Source: Austropuccinia psidii (Eukaryota > Basidiomycota > Pucciniomycetes > Pucciniales > Sphaerophragmiaceae). Taken from it: DNA of 64,000 nucleotides. The translations under genes and the position numbers were made by a program. The notes beneath the pieces were generated by a model. It did no database searches and was not told the DNA's origin. It saw only the letters and a program-made list of their open reading frames with translations. Below, in pieces: positions 62,509 to 64,000 of the stretch (its first letter is position 1; each line of letters begins with the position of its first letter). The stretch lies in contig JALGQZ010000008.1 in NCBI GenBank assembly GCA_023105745.1, positions 26,177,866 through 26,241,865 of the forward strand. The letters run 5' to 3'.

Positions 62509-63120
62509 TTACTTTGTAATATTGGTGTTTCTAGTGTGTCTGAATCTCCTGAGGAGTTTGGTAGCTTCTGGCATATCTTTTCCTTCTAACCATTCATCTT
62601 CACAAGTTGGGTCACTGTACCTAACAAGGTATTCCCTTACTTTCTTGGTTCTTGATTTCCTTTCTTTAAGAACTTTGGTAAGTTTCTTAGTACCAGATGT
62701 CTCAATAGGAAAGAATCTGTCTTTGTTATTATGTAAATCTATCCTATATATGATTAAATAGTCATTTCCCAATAAAAATGGGTACTAGAGCAATTTTCCA
62801 TAACAACCAATTCAACTGTGATTCTCAAATTCCCATTTATGTGTGGGAATATGACATTGGTCTCAAAGATCCCTAATTCTTTCATTGGGTTACTTGCACT
62901 GTTGAATTTTATACCATCAATTGGTAACAATTGGTCTTCAAAATTTGGTACACAAGTCTTAAGAAAGGATTTTCAAACACAAGAGCAGAAGGCTCCTGGG
63001 TCAAGCAAAAGTTTAGTGGGCTTGTTGTCAATCACCACTTCTGTTATACAGCAGTTACCAGCTGTATAACCTTTTCCTCTGTTTGGTTTTGTCTTCATAA
63101 GTTGTGCATCTTGAACTTTT
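62509..63120 (-). pseudogene. protease fused to chromodomain-like tail in element 3
   Basis: Read from 63120 downward, the protease domain has GKGYTAGNCC, LLLDPGAFCSCV (the triad Thr changed to Pro, then a stop), NSASNPMKELGIF and VVMENCSS. After a frameshift comes GNDYLIIYRIDLHNNKDRFF (62711-62772). Within the same open frame the sequence jumps to KKLTKVLKERKSRTKKVREY and CEDEWLEGKDMP, the chromodomain-like tail that ends integrase in elements 1 and 2. The stop is at 62509. Roughly 900 or more codons of RT, RNase H and integrase are therefore missing at about 62690-62705, in frame. It is followed directly by the polypurine tract. Confidence 0.8.
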
Positions 63121-63241
63121 GATAAATCAACTTGACCATTGCTCAATTGTGGTAAGTGGAATAAGATTCCATGATGTCAAAAGTGGCATTGATATTTTCT
63201 ATATCTTTTGAAGATTCAGAAAATATGGATGACTTATCATC

Positions 63242-63997
63242 TTAATTGTCTCCAATTATGTCTTCTTTTTCAACATCTGGTCCCTTTTCAATGTCAATTT
63301 CATTGATTTTCCCCCTTTTTGGACATGTATTGGCTAAATGGGTGGTGCTTTGGCAAATATGGCATTTTCTGACTGTATCTGCAGATTTATATTTAATATT
63401 ACTAGAATTTTCTTTGGGGTTTTTGTCCACAGAATCTTTCCAAGGTGTATTAAACCTTGTTTTAAGATTCACCCTACTAGAACCAATTTTGGTTCTGGTG
63501 GTTACTTCTTCTAGTATATTGATAATATCCTCTGCTGAAGATTGTTCAGTAGTCCTGCTTTTGACAGCATGCTCTAAGTCACCTCCACATTGTCTCAGAA
63601 TTTGTCTATGGATCATAAATTCTGACATGTCAGGATATAATGCTGTTAATCTGTCCTTTTGTTGGCAAAACCATGGTAAAGCTTTGTCTTTATCAGCATT
63701 AAATTTGGCAGATTCAAAGGCTGTTTCAACTTTAAACCTCCAAGCATCATTTGCCCATTTGTTGATGATTTGGGTTTTCCACCAAGTCCAACTCTGGTGT
63801 CCATGTGCTTGTCTTATTTTGATGTACCATCTGTGAGCTGATCTGGTAAACAAGGTGTTAAACCTGGCTGTTACCAATCTGTCTGGTAATTCAAAATCCT
63901 CTTTGATCATGTCAATACCTCTAATGAATTCCATATGGTCATACTCTCCTTCACCATTGAAGTGAGGCCATTCTTTAAGTTTTGGAACTTCTTTCAA
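63242..63997 (-). pseudogene. gag of element 3 (capsid and nucleocapsid)
   Basis: 251 open codons reaching the window edge. The capsid region has WPHFNGEGEYDHMEFIRGID, RSAHRWYIKIRQAHGHQSW, WWKTQIINKWAND and LRQCGGDLEHAV. The zinc knuckle CHICQSTTHLANTC matches C-X2-C-X4-H-X4-C, with all ligands kept. The layout is the same as element 1 gag (GEYDHMELIDYID, WWKSQI, ELEHAVKCR). A stop at 63242-63244 separates it from a short acidic linker and then the protease. The N-terminus is outside the window. Confidence in identity is high; whether this open reading is still expressed is unknown. Confidence 0.9.
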
Positions 63998-64000
63998 GAG

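Larger units (their letters stand above)
60648..64000 (-). mobile_element. element 3: internally deleted Ty3/gypsy element (runs off window)
   Basis: A minus-strand element with 3' LTR at 60648-62485, a polypurine tract, then chromodomain-like tail, protease and gag in reverse order. RT, RNase H and integrase core are absent between protease and tail. The 5' LTR and gag start lie beyond the window, so target duplication cannot be tested. Confidence 0.8.

Noticed and set aside
1..64000. tRNA, rRNA and CRISPR arrays
   Set aside because: None seen by eye on either strand; CRISPR is not expected in a fungal nuclear genome.

Overview
The window looks like repeat-dominated nuclear DNA of a rust fungus (Pucciniales), most probably Austropuccinia psidii (myrtle rust) or a close relative. 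The basis is about 70% A+T outside transposons, no intact host gene, and Ty3/gypsy gag-pol and chromodomain sequences of a type I recognise from that species. The species call is inference from protein resemblance; no search was run.

Layout. 1-25.0 kb is AT-rich sequence holding only relics. These are a SNF2-family helicase pseudogene (5.25-8.48 kb, minus), a solo LTR (about 9.23-9.92 kb), two Myb/SANT-like relics (14.7-15.6 and 16.3-16.7 kb, plus), a solo LTR with a near-intact target duplication (17.3-18.7 kb) and a PIF/Harbinger transposase relic (22.5-23.4 kb, minus).

25.0-44.2 kb is one very large, old LTR retrotransposon on the plus strand, here called element A. Its LTRs are about 2.65 kb. 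They enclose a primer-binding site, a decayed gag, a retropepsin, a second degenerate retropepsin-like domain, long linker ORFs, a five-exon spliced gene in antisense, a 75-bp degenerate tandem repeat and a polypurine tract. No reverse transcriptase or integrase was found. Each LTR and the interior carry one later solo-LTR insertion. Because the two element A LTRs are paralogous, each supplies the empty site for the insertion in the other.

44.4-64.0 kb is a nest of minus-strand Ty3/gypsy elements. Element 4 (LTR plus the 3' end of its interior) is cut by element 2. Element 2's 3' LTR is split by element 1 (46356-56033), which is complete in structure, with 1431-bp LTRs, inverted ends and a perfect 5-bp target duplication TTTCT. 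Element 1's gag-pol is dead: seven stops, two frameshifts and a lost protease aspartate. To the right lie the integrase tail of element 2, a truncated LTR of the element 1 family, an inverted LTR of the element 2 family, and element 3. Element 3 runs off the window and has lost reverse transcriptase, RNase H and integrase by internal deletion.

Nothing here looks like a working host operon or gene cluster. The functional logic is that of retrotransposons: LTR promoter, PBS priming, gag capsid with zinc knuckle, protease, RT/RNase H, integrase with chromodomain-like tail. Decay has broken each of them. The points most worth a second look are the captured antisense spliced gene inside non-autonomous element A, the doubled protease, the two-frame gag of element 1, and a hairpin loop exactly inverted between the two LTRs of element 1.
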